Source: Pseudidiomarina gelatinasegens
GTDB taxonomy: Bacteria > Pseudomonadota > Gammaproteobacteria > Enterobacterales > Alteromonadaceae
NCBI RefSeq assembly: GCF_004025325.1
Contig: NZ_RSFE01000003.1
Span: 124,001 to 188,000 of the forward strand
Reading direction: 5' to 3'
DNA: 64,000 bases
Shown: piece after piece, positions 55,088 to 64,000 of the stretch
How positions within the stretch are numbered: the first letter of the stretch is position 1
How the letters are laid out: each line of letters opens with the position of its first letter
Notes under the pieces: model-generated
Databases searched by the model: none
The model's input: the letters and a program-made list of their open reading frames with translations, nothing else
What the model was told of the DNA's origin: nothing
Program-made: the position numbers and the translations under genes

Positions 55088-56224
55088 TTACTGTTTCGGA
55101 CGGCTTAACACAACGGCAGCCTTTTGTTTACGCTTGCCGAAGCCAAACGCACGGCGGAAGGTCGCTAACGGAATTGGTAAATATTGCCGTTCGGCGGCTG
55201 ATTGCCACGGTAAACTGTCCTGATCGGGGTCATTAATGTACACATAGTGCTCGTCGGCGGCGCAAATAAGCACCCAATGCGGCGCTTTGCTTTCGTCAAA
55301 AACATAGGTACTTATCAAAGCGACCACCAATTTACCTTCACCAAGATCACGCAGTAGCTTGGCTAACGGGTAGTCACCAACAATTATTGGCACCTTGGCT
55401 GCTTCTAACGCAGCTATGTCGGACTCCTGAATGCGCGCCATGATTTGCTTTTTATCAGCGCTGCGCACCGAGTCTAATAGCAACGGGCCTTTTTCACTCA
55501 CATGCAACTGAACCGTTAAACCACGTTTGAATGCGGCACGCGCTAAACCGTGCGGGCCGCAACCACCATGCCCTGAGGTCATAAAAATGGTGGTGGCTTC
55601 ACGCCAAATCTCAAGCTCTTCATGATGCGGGTCATTGCAAGGAATATCAAAATAAGCCATGGCCATTAATAAACTGGCTGGGCCACAGGTAAATTCTGTA
55701 GTTTGGGTGCGGTACGGCACCAAGCGCTGATTCTCGTTATCAAGCTCATTAAATTCAAAGCGCGGCAACAACTTTTGCAGCACCAGTGCGTCACTGTCGT
55801 CCTCATAGTATTCAGGCCGAATTTCCATGTCGTAATAACCCGCATGGTGATACATTTTTAACGCTGCAAAGTTATCAATTTTTACTTCCAGGCGCATAAA
55901 CAGGCAGTGCTTTTCATCGGCTGCAGCTTCTGCTGTATCAAGCAACAAGCGACCGATTCCGCAACGACGAAATTCCGGGTCAACGGCAAGTGAATAGAGG
56001 CGCGCCAGCTCGGTCGCTTGGCGATAAAGCACAATAAAATAGCCAACCACGCGCCCTTCAAATTTGGCAACTCTGAAATCGCCAATGTTTTGATCAATAA
56101 AGCGTTTGAAGCTACGACGGCTTATTCGGTCGGTTACGAAGCTACGAATTTCTAACTGTTCGAGCTCGTCCAAATCATCACGATTCGCGGCAACGAGTTC
56201 AATCTGGTTCAAGCTAAGTTGCAT
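55088..56224 (-). CDS. GNAT acetyltransferase fused to C39-like peptidase domain
   Basis: The 378-aa protein joins two domains. Residues 1-150 are a RimI-like GNAT with acetyl-CoA loop RRCGIGRLL (86-94). From about 170 there is a C39-like papain fold (DUF3335 type) with Cys 180 in TEFTCGPASL, His 316 in APHWVLI and Asp 332 in YINDPDQD, a full catalytic triad. Proteins of this fusion are known only by annotation, often near ATP-grasp RimK-like genes; none is here. A role in maturing or clearing a modified peptide is conjecture. The ribosome-binding site is weak. Confidence 0.85.
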   Translation of the reverse strand: MQLSLNQIELVAANRDDLDELEQLEIRSFVTDRISRRSFKRFIDQNIGDFRVAKFEGRVVGYFIVLYRQATELARLYSLAVDPEFRRCGIGRLLLDTAEAAADEKHCLFMRLEVKIDNFAALKMYHHAGYYDMEIRPEYYEDDSDALVLQKLLPRFEFNELDNENQRLVPYRTQTTEFTCGPASLLMAMAYFDIPCNDPHHEELEIWREATTIFMTSGHGGCGPHGLARAAFKRGLTVQLHVSEKGPLLLDSVRSADKKQIMARIQESDIAALEAAKVPIIVGDYPLAKLLRDLGEGKLVVALISTYVFDESKAPHWVLICAADEHYVYINDPDQDSLPWQSAAERQYLPIPLATFRRAFGFGKRKQKAAVVLSRPKQ

Positions 56225-56387
56225 TGCACTGCCATAGCGTGGCTTTCACGCGCAAAGAAATGAACGTTTATTATAATCTTAAATGTGAATGAAAAAACAA
56301 CTATCTGCGATCAATACGCTATCGCGCAAAGCGACCGAAAGTGTTAAACTTGCGCGCAAATTTTTTGCCCGAGCTGAGGACCCACCC

Positions 56388-57434
56388 GTGAGCAATGATA
56401 AATCATCTTTAAGTTACAAAGACGCTGGTGTCGATATCGACGCAGGTAATGCCCTGGTTGAACGTATCAAAGGTGTTACCAAACGCACCAAGCGCCCCGA
56501 AGTAATGGGTAGCATTGGTGGATTCGGTGCATTGTGTGAATTGCCAACTAAGTACAAACAACCGGTTTTAGTTTCTGGCACTGACGGCGTGGGCACCAAA
56601 TTACGTTTGGCCATCGACTTGAAAAAACACGATACCGTGGGCATCGACTTAGTTGCCATGTGCGTGAATGACCTCATTGTGCAAGGTGCAGAACCACTGT
56701 TTTTCCTTGACTACTACGCCACGGGCAAACTCGACATTGATGTTGCTGCAGATGTAGTAACTGGCATTGGCGAAGGCTGCGTGCAAGCTGGCTGTGCCTT
56801 GATTGGCGGTGAAACCGCTGAAATGCCAGGCATGTATGAGCATGGCGATTACGACATTGCTGGTTTTTGTGTCGGTGTTGTTGAAAAAGAGCAAATCATT
56901 GACGGCACCAAAGTTGCTCCGGGTGATGCCTTGGTTGCCCTTGGCTCTTCTGGCCCGCATTCAAACGGTTATTCGTTAGTTCGCAAAATTCTGGAAGTAA
57001 GCGGCGTTAACCCAAGCGAAGAAATGCTTGATGGTAAGCCACTTGCTGAACACCTGTTAGCACCGACCAAAATTTACGTGAAGTCAGTATTGGCGTTGCT
57101 GGAAGCGTGCGAAGTGCATGCCATTTCCCACATTACCGGTGGCGGCTTCTGGGAAAATATTCCACGCGTACTGCCTGAATCAGCCAAAGCCATTGTCGAT
57201 GACAGCAGCTGGGAGTGGCCGTTGGTGTTTAACTGGTTACAACACAACGGTAACGTCACCACCAAAGAAATGTACCGCACCTTCAATTGCGGTGTTGGCT
57301 TAATCATTGCCATGCCGAATGAACAAGCTGAGCGTGCGGTTGCCCTATTGCGTGAGCACGGTGAAGACGCATGGGTTATTGGCCAAGTGGCAGCACGTAG
57401 CGGCGATGAAGCGCAGGTTGAAATTCATTCATGA
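56388..57434 (+). CDS. purM: Phosphoribosylformylglycinamidine cyclo-ligase
   Basis: The frame is open from ATG 56289, but GTG 56388 has GAGGA 8 nt upstream and gives 348 aa, the normal PurM length. Family signatures are [84 protein letters not shown] and [13 protein letters not shown]. It closes the imidazole ring to make aminoimidazole ribotide in purine synthesis. It overlaps purN by 4 nt, the usual purMN operon. Confidence 0.97.
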   Translation: MSNDKSSLSYKDAGVDIDAGNALVERIKGVTKRTKRPEVMGSIGGFGALCELPTKYKQPVLVSGTDGVGTKLRLAIDLKKHDTVGIDLVAMCVNDLIVQGAEPLFFLDYYATGKLDIDVAADVVTGIGEGCVQAGCALIGGETAEMPGMYEHGDYDIAGFCVGVVEKEQIIDGTKVAPGDALVALGSSGPHSNGYSLVRKILEVSGVNPSEEMLDGKPLAEHLLAPTKIYVKSVLALLEACEVHAISHITGGGFWENIPRVLPESAKAIVDDSSWEWPLVFNWLQHNGNVTTKEMYRTFNCGVGLIIAMPNEQAERAVALLREHGEDAWVIGQVAARSGDEAQVEIHS

Positions 57435-58069
57435 AGCGTATTGTCGTTTTAATCAGCGGTTCTGGCACCAACATGCAGGCAATTATTGACGCCTGCCAAG
57501 CTGGTAAAATTGCTGGTGAAGTGGTTGCTGTTATCAGTAACAAAGCCGGCGTGGCTGGGCTTGATAAAGCCCAAGCTGCCGGCGTACCAACCGCTGTGCT
57601 CTCGCACAAAGACTTCGAGTCGCGTGAAGCCTATGACCAAGAACTGCAACAGCTGATTGACGGCTACACGCCAGATTTAATTGTGTTGGCAGGCTTTATG
57701 CGCATTCTTACACCTGATTTCACCCGCCATTACCATGGCCGAATGCTCAACATTCATCCTTCGCTATTGCCTAAATACAAAGGGATAAACACCCACCAAC
57801 GCGCTTTAGATGCAGGCGACACTGAACACGGTGTCAGTGTCCACTTTGTGACTGAAGAGCTTGACGGTGGCCCCGTGATTCTGCAAGCCACCATTCCGGT
57901 ATTTGACGGTGACACGGCAGCGGACTTGCAGGCGCGTGTGCACACGCAAGAGCATGCTATTTATCCATTGGTGGTAAGTTGGTTCTGCAAAGGCCGCTTG
58001 CGTTTAACCGCAAACGGCGCTGAATTGGATGATCAACCGTTGGGCCCGTCCGGTTACGCGGCTGATTAA
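57431..58069 (+). CDS. purN: Phosphoribosylglycinamide formyltransferase
   Basis: The 212-aa protein has [15 protein letters not shown] at the phosphate-binding start, LAGFMRIL and [12 protein letters not shown] (catalytic Asn and His region), then [17 protein letters not shown] with the catalytic Asp. It transfers a formyl group from 10-formyl-THF to GAR, two steps before PurM in the purine pathway. It starts inside the purM stop (ATGA). Its stop interlocks by 4 nt with the convergent DUF3108 gene. Confidence 0.97.
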   Translation: MKRIVVLISGSGTNMQAIIDACQAGKIAGEVVAVISNKAGVAGLDKAQAAGVPTAVLSHKDFESREAYDQELQQLIDGYTPDLIVLAGFMRILTPDFTRHYHGRMLNIHPSLLPKYKGINTHQRALDAGDTEHGVSVHFVTEELDGGPVILQATIPVFDGDTAADLQARVHTQEHAIYPLVVSWFCKGRLRLTANGAELDDQPLGPSGYAAD

Positions 58070-58767
58070 TTAATATGGCTTAGCTGCAGTGTGGCAACCT
58101 CGTCACCGTCTTCACGCTGAGCCATTTTCACTAATACATAGTCTAAATCGGGCGCAAACCAATAATCGGTTTCGCGGTTGGAGTTTTCACGCACCCGTTC
58201 AACCTTAATCGCTTCAACAGCACCATAAGGCAATTGCAGCTGTTCTGTTCCAGCCCGACGAAAAGTTAGTTCTTCAGCCTGCCCTTTTTCATCGAGCACA
58301 TAGTAAACAAATGAGTCATTTTTCGAGTGCTGCAAATCAAGACGCAACTGTTCGATGCTGGCAGCTTCATCCATTGCGTATTTACTGGCGTCAAGCGGCA
58401 AGGTTTGCTTGGATTCATTGTTTATGATCACCTTATTGGCATGATCAAAAGTGCCACTAAAGCCTTTATTCCGCCCGGTTCCAGAGCGTTTATAGTCAAA
58501 TGTGTTTGACTTAACCTGGCCGTTATCCACTGTGAATTCAGACCAAAACCGGCGACGATCAGATAAAAACAATAACGAAATTTCAGTTTCTGTGTACAAA
58601 CTGTAGGTACCGTCGTTTAAAGACACTCGACGCAGCGCTTCACCATAATTGCTGCCGCCACGTTGAACTTCGTAGCGTGTTTCATAAGTGCTCAATTCAG
58701 TTGCCTGCACGGCACTCGTTCCTGCAGCCAATACGCACACAAAACCAATAAACTGAATAACTTTCAT
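58066..58767 (-). CDS. Exported DUF3108-like protein
   Basis: ATG 58767 is chosen over ATG 58782 because AGGA lies 6 nt upstream; this gives 233 aa with a signal peptide (FIGFVCVLAAGTSAVQA). The mature part is beta-rich (YETRYEVQRGGSNYGEALRR, YSLYTETEISLLFLSDRRRFW, VEAIKVERVRENSNRETDYWFAPDLDYVLVKM), the pattern of DUF3108, whose members are periplasmic and of unknown role. In many gammaproteobacteria such a gene sits next to purN, as here. Confidence 0.85.
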   Translation of the reverse strand: MKVIQFIGFVCVLAAGTSAVQATELSTYETRYEVQRGGSNYGEALRRVSLNDGTYSLYTETEISLLFLSDRRRFWSEFTVDNGQVKSNTFDYKRSGTGRNKGFSGTFDHANKVIINNESKQTLPLDASKYAMDEAASIEQLRLDLQHSKNDSFVYYVLDEKGQAEELTFRRAGTEQLQLPYGAVEAIKVERVRENSNRETDYWFAPDLDYVLVKMAQREDGDEVATLQLSHIN

Positions 58768-58925
58768 AGATATTCCTATCATTGTTCATAATCCAGAATG
58801 GATTCTATTCCGTTAAGACATACAACATGAAGTAAAGTTTAAACATTTTGACAAACAATAGTCGCTCGCTCACCGCTTTTTCCCTTGAAAAATGTGATCA
58901 AACCGACTACCCTCAACGTACTTAT

Positions 58926-58942
58926 TACTGGTCAGACCTGTT
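58926..58942. promoter_or_regulatory. FadR-like operator before fadE
   Basis: TACTGGTCAGACCTGTT matches the FadR consensus core CTGGTCNGACC in full and departs only in the last arm (TGTT for AGTT). It ends 24 nt before the fadE start and would repress the gene in the absence of long-chain acyl-CoA. Confidence 0.7.
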
Positions 58943-58966
58943 ATTAGAACAACGGAGTTAAGTAAC

Positions 58967-61426
58967 ATGAGCATTGCCTTATGGGTTATCGCTACCCTAC
59001 TCGTTTTGGGTGGTTTTTTGTATTATCGCAGCTCGCTGCTCATTACGAGCATCGGCCTAGTTGGTCTATTCGCCATTGGTAGCTGGTTCGACATTGTCGG
59101 CCCTGTACTTTGGGTATTGTTGGCTGTGGTGTTGCTGCCACTAAATATTACTGCTTTTCGTCGCGGCGTATTAACAAAAGGAATTTTGGGTGCATACCGT
59201 AAAGTTATGCCAGAAATTTCAGAAACTGAGAAAGACGCAATTGACGCCGGTACCACCTGGTGGGAAGGCGAATTATTCCGTGGCGCACCTGCGTGGAAGA
59301 AACTTCACAGCATTCAAAAAGCAGAACTAAGCGCTGAAGAAAAAGCATTCTTAGAAGGGCCGTGTGAAGAACTCTGCAAAATGATGAATGATTGGGAAGC
59401 AACCCATGAACTTGCAGACATGCCAGAGCACGTATGGCAGTACCTGAAAGATCACAAGTTCTTCGCCATGATCATTAAGAAAGAATACGGTGGCTTAGAA
59501 TTCTCAGCTTATGCGCAATCACGTGTGCTGCAGAAAGTTGCTGGGGTCAGCACAATTTTGGCATCAACCATTGGTGTGCCAAATTCATTAGGCCCAGGTG
59601 AGTTGCTGCAACATTACGGCACCAAAGAACAAAAAGACCATTACCTGCCGCGCCTGGCCAACGGTTTGGAAATTCCATGTTTCGCGCTAACTAGCCCAGA
59701 AGCTGGTTCAGATGCAGGCTCAATTCCAGATACCGGTGTGATTTGCAAAGGTGAATGGGAAGGCAAGGAAATTGTCGGTATCCGTTTAAACTTTGACAAG
59801 CGCTATATTACGCTTGCGCCTGTAGCGACTGTACTTGGTTTGGCCTTTAAATTGTCTGACCCAGACAAGTTACTCGGCGACAAAGAAGAATTAGGTATTA
59901 CCGCGGCACTGATTCCGCACGACACCAAAGGTGTTGAAACCGGTCGTCGTCATTTCCCGCTAAACGTACCATTCCAAAATGGCCCAGTGCGCGGCAAAGA
60001 TGTATTTGTACCGCTTGACTACATTATTGGTGGTCCAAAAATGGCCGGTAAAGGCTGGCGTATGCTGGTTGAATGTTTATCGGTTGGCCGTGCTATCACC
60101 TTGCCGTCAAACAGTGCGGGCGGTGTTAAATCAATCGCGTTAGCAACAGGTGCTTATTCTTACATTCGCCGTCAATTCCGCTTACCTATTGGTAAAATGG
60201 AAGGTGTGCAAGAAGCGTTAGCACGCTTAGGCGGTAATGCTTACTTAATGGACGCGGTAACTAGCTTCTCCACCAAAGGCATCGACCTTGGTGAAAAGCC
60301 ATCGGTAATTTCTGCTATTGCGAAATACCACATGACTGAAAAACTTCGCGAATGTATGGACGACGCGATGGATATTCATGGCGGTAAAGGTATCTGTTTA
60401 GGTCCAAATAACTATTTAGGCCGTGGTTACCAAGGTGTTCCCGTTGCAATCACCGTAGAAGGCGCGAATATTTTAACGCGTAACCTGATGATTTATGGTC
60501 AAGGCGCAATTCGTTGTCACCCTTATGTTCTTGAAGAAATGCTGGCTTCAGCAGAAACCAATGCTGAAGGCTTAAAGCGTTTTGATAAAGCCATTTGGGG
60601 CCATATTGGCTTCGGTATGAGCAACTTTGTACGCTCACTGGTGCTTGGTTTAGGCTTTTGGCGCTTCACCAGCTCGCCATATAGCGACAGCACAGCGCAA
60701 TACTACAAAAAAATGAACCGCTTTAGCGCCAACTTGGCATTATTGTCAGACGTTGCCATGGGCGTACTTGGTGGCTCACTGAAACGTAAGCAGCGTATTT
60801 CTGCGCGCCTCGGTGACATGTTGAGCTACTTGTTCATTGCTTCGGCTACGTTGAAACGCTTTGAAGATGAAGGCCGTCAGAAAGACGACCTGCCATTGCT
60901 GCATTGGGCCTTGCAAGACACCTTGTACAAGCTACAAGAAAGTCAGCTTGCATTGCTGGATAACTTTGGCGCAGTGGGCACCACCATGAAGGTCGTAATG
61001 TATCCATTTGGTCGCATTGTGAAGCGCCCTTCTGATCGCTTAGACAGTAAAGTTGCTAAAATCTTGCTTAAACCGAACGCTAGCCGTGAACGTTTAGGCC
61101 AAGGTCAATTCTTAGCGCCTGAAGGTCAATTCGGTTATTTAGAGCAAACCCTGCGTGACATCATTGAAGCAGAGCCACTGTTCGACCGCGTCCGCAAAGC
61201 TGCTGATGACCGTCGTATGCCGTTCATGTTCCTTGACCAAGTTGCCGCGAAAGGCAAAGAACTTGGTGTACTGAGTGACGAAGAAGTTGAATTGCTTCGC
61301 CGCGCAGAACAAGGCCGCTTGCGCGTGATTAACGTGGACGATTTCGCCCACGAAGATCTGATTGCAGGTAAGCATGCACGTGAGGTGGCGCTAGCAAGCG
61401 TCAAGAAGCAAGATAGCGCGGCATAA
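58967..61426 (+). CDS. fadE: Acyl-CoA dehydrogenase FadE, long form
   Basis: At 819 aa it matches the long FadE of E. coli (814). Two or three N-terminal membrane segments (residues about 3-60) are followed by the dehydrogenase domain: [61 protein letters not shown] and [22 protein letters not shown]. It introduces the trans-2 double bond in the first step of beta-oxidation, using FAD. ACGGAG precedes the ATG. A FadR-like operator lies just upstream and a strong terminator follows. Confidence 0.97.
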   Translation: MSIALWVIATLLVLGGFLYYRSSLLITSIGLVGLFAIGSWFDIVGPVLWVLLAVVLLPLNITAFRRGVLTKGILGAYRKVMPEISETEKDAIDAGTTWWEGELFRGAPAWKKLHSIQKAELSAEEKAFLEGPCEELCKMMNDWEATHELADMPEHVWQYLKDHKFFAMIIKKEYGGLEFSAYAQSRVLQKVAGVSTILASTIGVPNSLGPGELLQHYGTKEQKDHYLPRLANGLEIPCFALTSPEAGSDAGSIPDTGVICKGEWEGKEIVGIRLNFDKRYITLAPVATVLGLAFKLSDPDKLLGDKEELGITAALIPHDTKGVETGRRHFPLNVPFQNGPVRGKDVFVPLDYIIGGPKMAGKGWRMLVECLSVGRAITLPSNSAGGVKSIALATGAYSYIRRQFRLPIGKMEGVQEALARLGGNAYLMDAVTSFSTKGIDLGEKPSVISAIAKYHMTEKLRECMDDAMDIHGGKGICLGPNNYLGRGYQGVPVAITVEGANILTRNLMIYGQGAIRCHPYVLEEMLASAETNAEGLKRFDKAIWGHIGFGMSNFVRSLVLGLGFWRFTSSPYSDSTAQYYKKMNRFSANLALLSDVAMGVLGGSLKRKQRISARLGDMLSYLFIASATLKRFEDEGRQKDDLPLLHWALQDTLYKLQESQLALLDNFGAVGTTMKVVMYPFGRIVKRPSDRLDSKVAKILLKPNASRERLGQGQFLAPEGQFGYLEQTLRDIIEAEPLFDRVRKAADDRRMPFMFLDQVAAKGKELGVLSDEEVELLRRAEQGRLRVINVDDFAHEDLIAGKHAREVALASVKKQDSAA

Positions 61427-61445
61427 CAGCCAGTTATCCTGAATC

Positions 61446-61475
61446 AAAGGCCAATCCTCGCGATTGGCCTTTTTT
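61446..61475 (+). terminator. Intrinsic terminator after fadE
   Basis: AAAGGCCAATC (61446-61456) pairs with GATTGGCCTTT (61462-61472) around CTCGC, with six T's from 61470. Confidence 0.92.
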
Positions 61476-61535
61476 ATGTGTACAATCCTGCCCTTGTCCG
61501 ACTAAAACGATACTAAAAACAGGAGCTGGAATTGC

Positions 61536-63095
61536 ATGACGCAAGCCTCATCATCAGCTGAAAAGCGCGGCGCATTTACGCGTTTTCTCGATACCGTCGA
61601 ATGGCTCGGTAACCTACTGCCTCACCCCATTACCTTATTCGCTCTATTCGCGTTGGGTATTATATTTTTGAGCGGTGTAGCCGGATACTTCGGCTTAAGC
61701 GCGCAAGACCCTCGCCCAGGTGGCGAATTGATTGAAGTCGTCAGTTTATTAAATGCCGAAGGTCTACAGCGCATCGTAACTGGCTTAGTCACCAACTTCA
61801 CCGGGTTCACGCCGTTAGGTACCGTGTTGGTTGCCTTGTTAGGTGTGGGTATTGCTGAGCGTTCTGGTATGCTTTCCGCCGCTATGCGTGGTTTGGTTAT
61901 GAACGCACACCCACGCGCAGTAACCGTTGCGGTTGTGTTCGCAGGTGTCGTGTCCAACACTGCTGCTGAACTTGGCTACGTGGTATTGGTGCCACTTTCG
62001 GCAATGATTTTCCATTCCTTAGGGCGTCACCCGCTGGCCGGCCTTGCCGCTGCATTCTCAGGCGTATCCGCGGGCTACAGTGCCAACTTACTTATCGGAA
62101 CCGTTGACCCGTTATTGGCTGGTATCACCACCAAAGCTGCCAATATCATTGACCCTGAATATTATGTGGGGCCTGAAGCGAACTGGTATTTCATGTTCAT
62201 TTCAACATTCCTGATTGCCATTATGGGTACCTTCGTAACTGAAAAAATCGTTGAGCCAAAGCTTGGTAAATACGATCCCAAAGAAGCAAGCATCAACCTC
62301 AGCGAACAAAAAATTGAATCGCTCAGTTCAGTTGAGAAAAAAGGTCTTATCGGCGCCGGATTGAGCTTTTTAATTCTGGGCATTTTACTGGCTCTCACCA
62401 TCGTTCCAGAATGGGGAATTTTACGTAACCCTGAAACCGGAGAAGTTGCTGGCTCGCCATTCCTAAAAGGTATTGTTGCGTTTATTTTTATTACCTTTGC
62501 TGTTCCTGGCTATGTGTACGGCCGCATCACCAAAGTCATGCGTAGCGACCGTGATGTTATTGATGCCATGTCGGAAAGCATGAGCACCATGGGCATGTAC
62601 ATTGTGTTGGTGTTCTTTGCGGCGCAATTCGTTGCGTTCTTCGGCTGGACCAACTTTGGCAGTATTTTAGCGATAAAAGGCGCAACCTTTTTACAGGAAG
62701 TTGGCCTCACCGGACCATCGGTGTTCATCTTATTTATTCTGATGTGTGCTTTTGTAAACCTCATGCTGGGCTCTGCCTCGGCGCAATGGGCTATTACCGC
62801 ACCAATTTTTGTGCCCATGCTGATGCTTATTGGTTATGCCCCGGAAGTAATTCAAGCGGCGTATCGTATTGGTGACTCGGTAACCAATATCATTACCCCA
62901 ATGATGAGTTATTTCGGCCTAATTTTGGCGGTGGCGGTGCGCTATAAGAAAGACACAGGCATAGGCACCATGATTGCCATGATGCTGCCGTACTCAATTA
63001 TGTTCTTACTGGGTTGGGCGAGCTTGTTCTTCTTGTGGGTGTTCGCATTTGATATGCCGGTGGGTATCAACACACCAACCTATTACACACCGTAA
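61536..63095 (+). CDS. AbgT-family transporter
   Basis: The 519-aa membrane protein has 11-12 predicted helices and AbgT signatures: FLDTVEWLGNLLPHPITLFALFAL, a VALLGVGIAERSGM segment, GVVSNTAAELGYVVLVPL, PLLAGITTKAAN, and near the end NLMLGSASAQWAITAPIFVPML and GDSVTNIITPMMSYFGLI. Founding members take up p-aminobenzoyl-glutamate, while others export sulfonamides or PABA; which applies here is unclear. AGGAG stands 10 nt before the ATG. It is separated from the convergent efflux gene by only 6 nt. Confidence 0.93.
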   Translation: MTQASSSAEKRGAFTRFLDTVEWLGNLLPHPITLFALFALGIIFLSGVAGYFGLSAQDPRPGGELIEVVSLLNAEGLQRIVTGLVTNFTGFTPLGTVLVALLGVGIAERSGMLSAAMRGLVMNAHPRAVTVAVVFAGVVSNTAAELGYVVLVPLSAMIFHSLGRHPLAGLAAAFSGVSAGYSANLLIGTVDPLLAGITTKAANIIDPEYYVGPEANWYFMFISTFLIAIMGTFVTEKIVEPKLGKYDPKEASINLSEQKIESLSSVEKKGLIGAGLSFLILGILLALTIVPEWGILRNPETGEVAGSPFLKGIVAFIFITFAVPGYVYGRITKVMRSDRDVIDAMSESMSTMGMYIVLVFFAAQFVAFFGWTNFGSILAIKGATFLQEVGLTGPSVFILFILMCAFVNLMLGSASAQWAITAPIFVPMLMLIGYAPEVIQAAYRIGDSVTNIITPMMSYFGLILAVAVRYKKDTGIGTMIAMMLPYSIMFLLGWASLFFLWVFAFDMPVGINTPTYYTP

Positions 63096-63101
63096 GAGCG
63101 A

Positions 63102-64000
63102 TTAAAAATCAGCGGCCATCGGCTCTTCTCGTCGAAGTAGGCGGTAAATAATTACCGCCGTTAGGCCGCATGATCCCATAACGAATAACATCGCAAGCGG
63201 GTGATAGTGCCCTAACACACTGACTAGTGCCGAAATAATCCCGGCAATCAGGAACTGTAAACTACCTGTCACCGCAGATGCTGAGCCAGCGCGTTCTTGC
63301 TGCTCAGCAAGCGCGCCTGCCATAGCATTTGGAAAAACCATACCCAAGGTGCTTACATATAAGAATAATGGCACCAGCACGCCGACAAGCCCGAAATCAT
63401 TCCAGCCAGCGGTTATCAGCATCAGCGAGATAATGCCCAGAATTGGGAGTGACTTGTTCAATATTTTACGCGAGTCGCGGCGCCGCAGGATCCATGCATT
63501 AAATTGTGCCATACCGATAATCCCAACCGCATTAGCGCCAAACAACCAGCTGTAATGGGTTGGTGAAAGGCCAAAGTGTTCAATAAATACCAGTGGTGAT
63601 GCGGTAATGTAGGCAAACAACCCCGACTGGGCGATACCGCCACTTAGGGAATAACGCAAAAAGCTTGGGTCTTTCAACACGCTCCAATAAATTGGTAGGC
63701 TGGAGCGAATGCGAACTGCCGTATTAGGTAACCGTGTTTCGGGTAAACGCACATGCACGATTGCAAGGCAAGCGACGGCTAAAGCCGCAACAATCACGAA
63801 TATTGCCTGCCAGCCAAAGGCTGCCGTTACGTAAGCGCCGGCCAGCGGCGCTAAGATAGGCGCAATCCCCATCACGAGAATCAAAAAGCTAAATACCTGC
63901 GCCGATGCTTGCGGCGTATACAAATCACGCACCATAGCGCGGGCTATAACCAACCCCGCACACGAGCCGATAGCTTGCAAAAACCGAAGAACAATAAGGC
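63102..64000 (-). CDS. Bcr/CflA-type MFS drug efflux protein, 3' part
   Basis: The frame is open through the right edge of the window, so the start lies outside; about 299 residues are visible. The window-edge stretch LIVLRFLQAIGSCAGLVIAR and the following MVRDLY are the family signature in helix 4-5 of Bcr/CflA carriers. PLAGAYVTAAFGWQAIF and VRLPETRLPN follow. The C-terminal half has six more helices. It should export drugs such as bicyclomycin or chloramphenicol, or sulfonamides, with H+ antiport; the natural substrate is not known. Confidence 0.92.
   Translation of the reverse strand, partial: LIVLRFLQAIGSCAGLVIARAMVRDLYTPQASAQVFSFLILVMGIAPILAPLAGAYVTAAFGWQAIFVIVAALAVACLAIVHVRLPETRLPNTAVRIRSSLPIYWSVLKDPSFLRYSLSGGIAQSGLFAYITASPLVFIEHFGLSPTHYSWLFGANAVGIIGMAQFNAWILRRRDSRKILNKSLPILGIISLMLITAGWNDFGLVGVLVPLFLYVSTLGMVFPNAMAGALAEQQERAGSASAVTGSLQFLIAGIISALVSVLGHYHPLAMLFVMGSCGLTAVIIYRLLRREEPMAADF

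Noticed and set aside
56289-56387. N-terminal 33-codon extension of purM from an upstream ATG
   Set aside because: The extension has no PurM homology and no ribosome-binding site; GTG 56388 with GAGGA upstream gives the normal length.

Overview
The window reads as chromosomal DNA of a marine gammaproteobacterium of the Alteromonadales, most likely Idiomarinaceae (Idiomarina/Pseudidiomarina type). This is inferred from protein content (CsiV, DUF3149, long FadE, AbgT and NupC carriers, M16 and S8 peptidases, many GGDEF/EAL proteins) and from a tmRNA tag ANDDNYALAA that differs by one residue from that of E. coli. No lineage search was possible. Genes are tightly packed; four convergent pairs share a 4-nt stop overlap.

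Layout. 1-8.9 kb: 5' part of lolC divergent from mfd-csiV, a MarR regulator, a secreted lipoprotein nuclease and a lipoprotein alkaline phosphatase. 8.9-14.1 kb: a five-gene minus-strand operon (FnIII membrane protein, SSS symporter, a 39-aa membrane peptide, an atypical carbamoyltransferase, a long AsnB). 14.1-18 kb: pterin genes (FolK-like, FolM-like) facing acnA. 18-27 kb: diguanylate cyclase, tesB with a FadR-like site, nupC-udk, an M16 lipoprotein peptidase and the glutathione-dependent formaldehyde pathway (frmA-fghA). 27-31 kb: three adjacent c-di-GMP genes, the first behind a leader that could hide its ribosome-binding site. 31-36.5 kb: patatin, small proteins, dgkA divergent from an LtaS-type phosphotransferase. 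36.6-38.8 kb: a periplasmic-sensor EAL protein.

38.8-45.7 kb holds the most interesting locus: an eight-gene minus-strand operon (thermostable-hemolysin family protein, AMP ligase, haem-oxygenase-like diiron protein, SDR, TPR protein, QseB/PmrA-like response regulator, QseC-like kinase, murI). A PmrA/QseB-type box (CTTAAG-N5-CTTAAG class) lies at its promoter. A perfect copy lies between dgkA and the LtaS-type gene, with the same 10-bp distance to a similar -10 box. I infer that one two-component system controls both envelope lipid chemistry and a small-molecule or lipid-modifying pathway.

45.8-50.9 kb: serine hydrolase, aspartyl protease, two glycosyltransferases, YjdM and a small acidic protein. 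50.87-52.51 kb: a 1.6-kb accessory insert at the 3' end of ssrA, bounded by a perfect 45-bp direct repeat, carrying two unknown genes, an integron attC-like site and no integrase. 52.5-64 kb: ssrA, a secreted subtilisin with two PPC domains, a GNAT-C39 fusion, purM-purN, a DUF3108 protein, fadE with a FadR-like operator, an AbgT carrier and a truncated Bcr/CflA efflux gene. No tRNA, rRNA, CRISPR array or transposase was seen.
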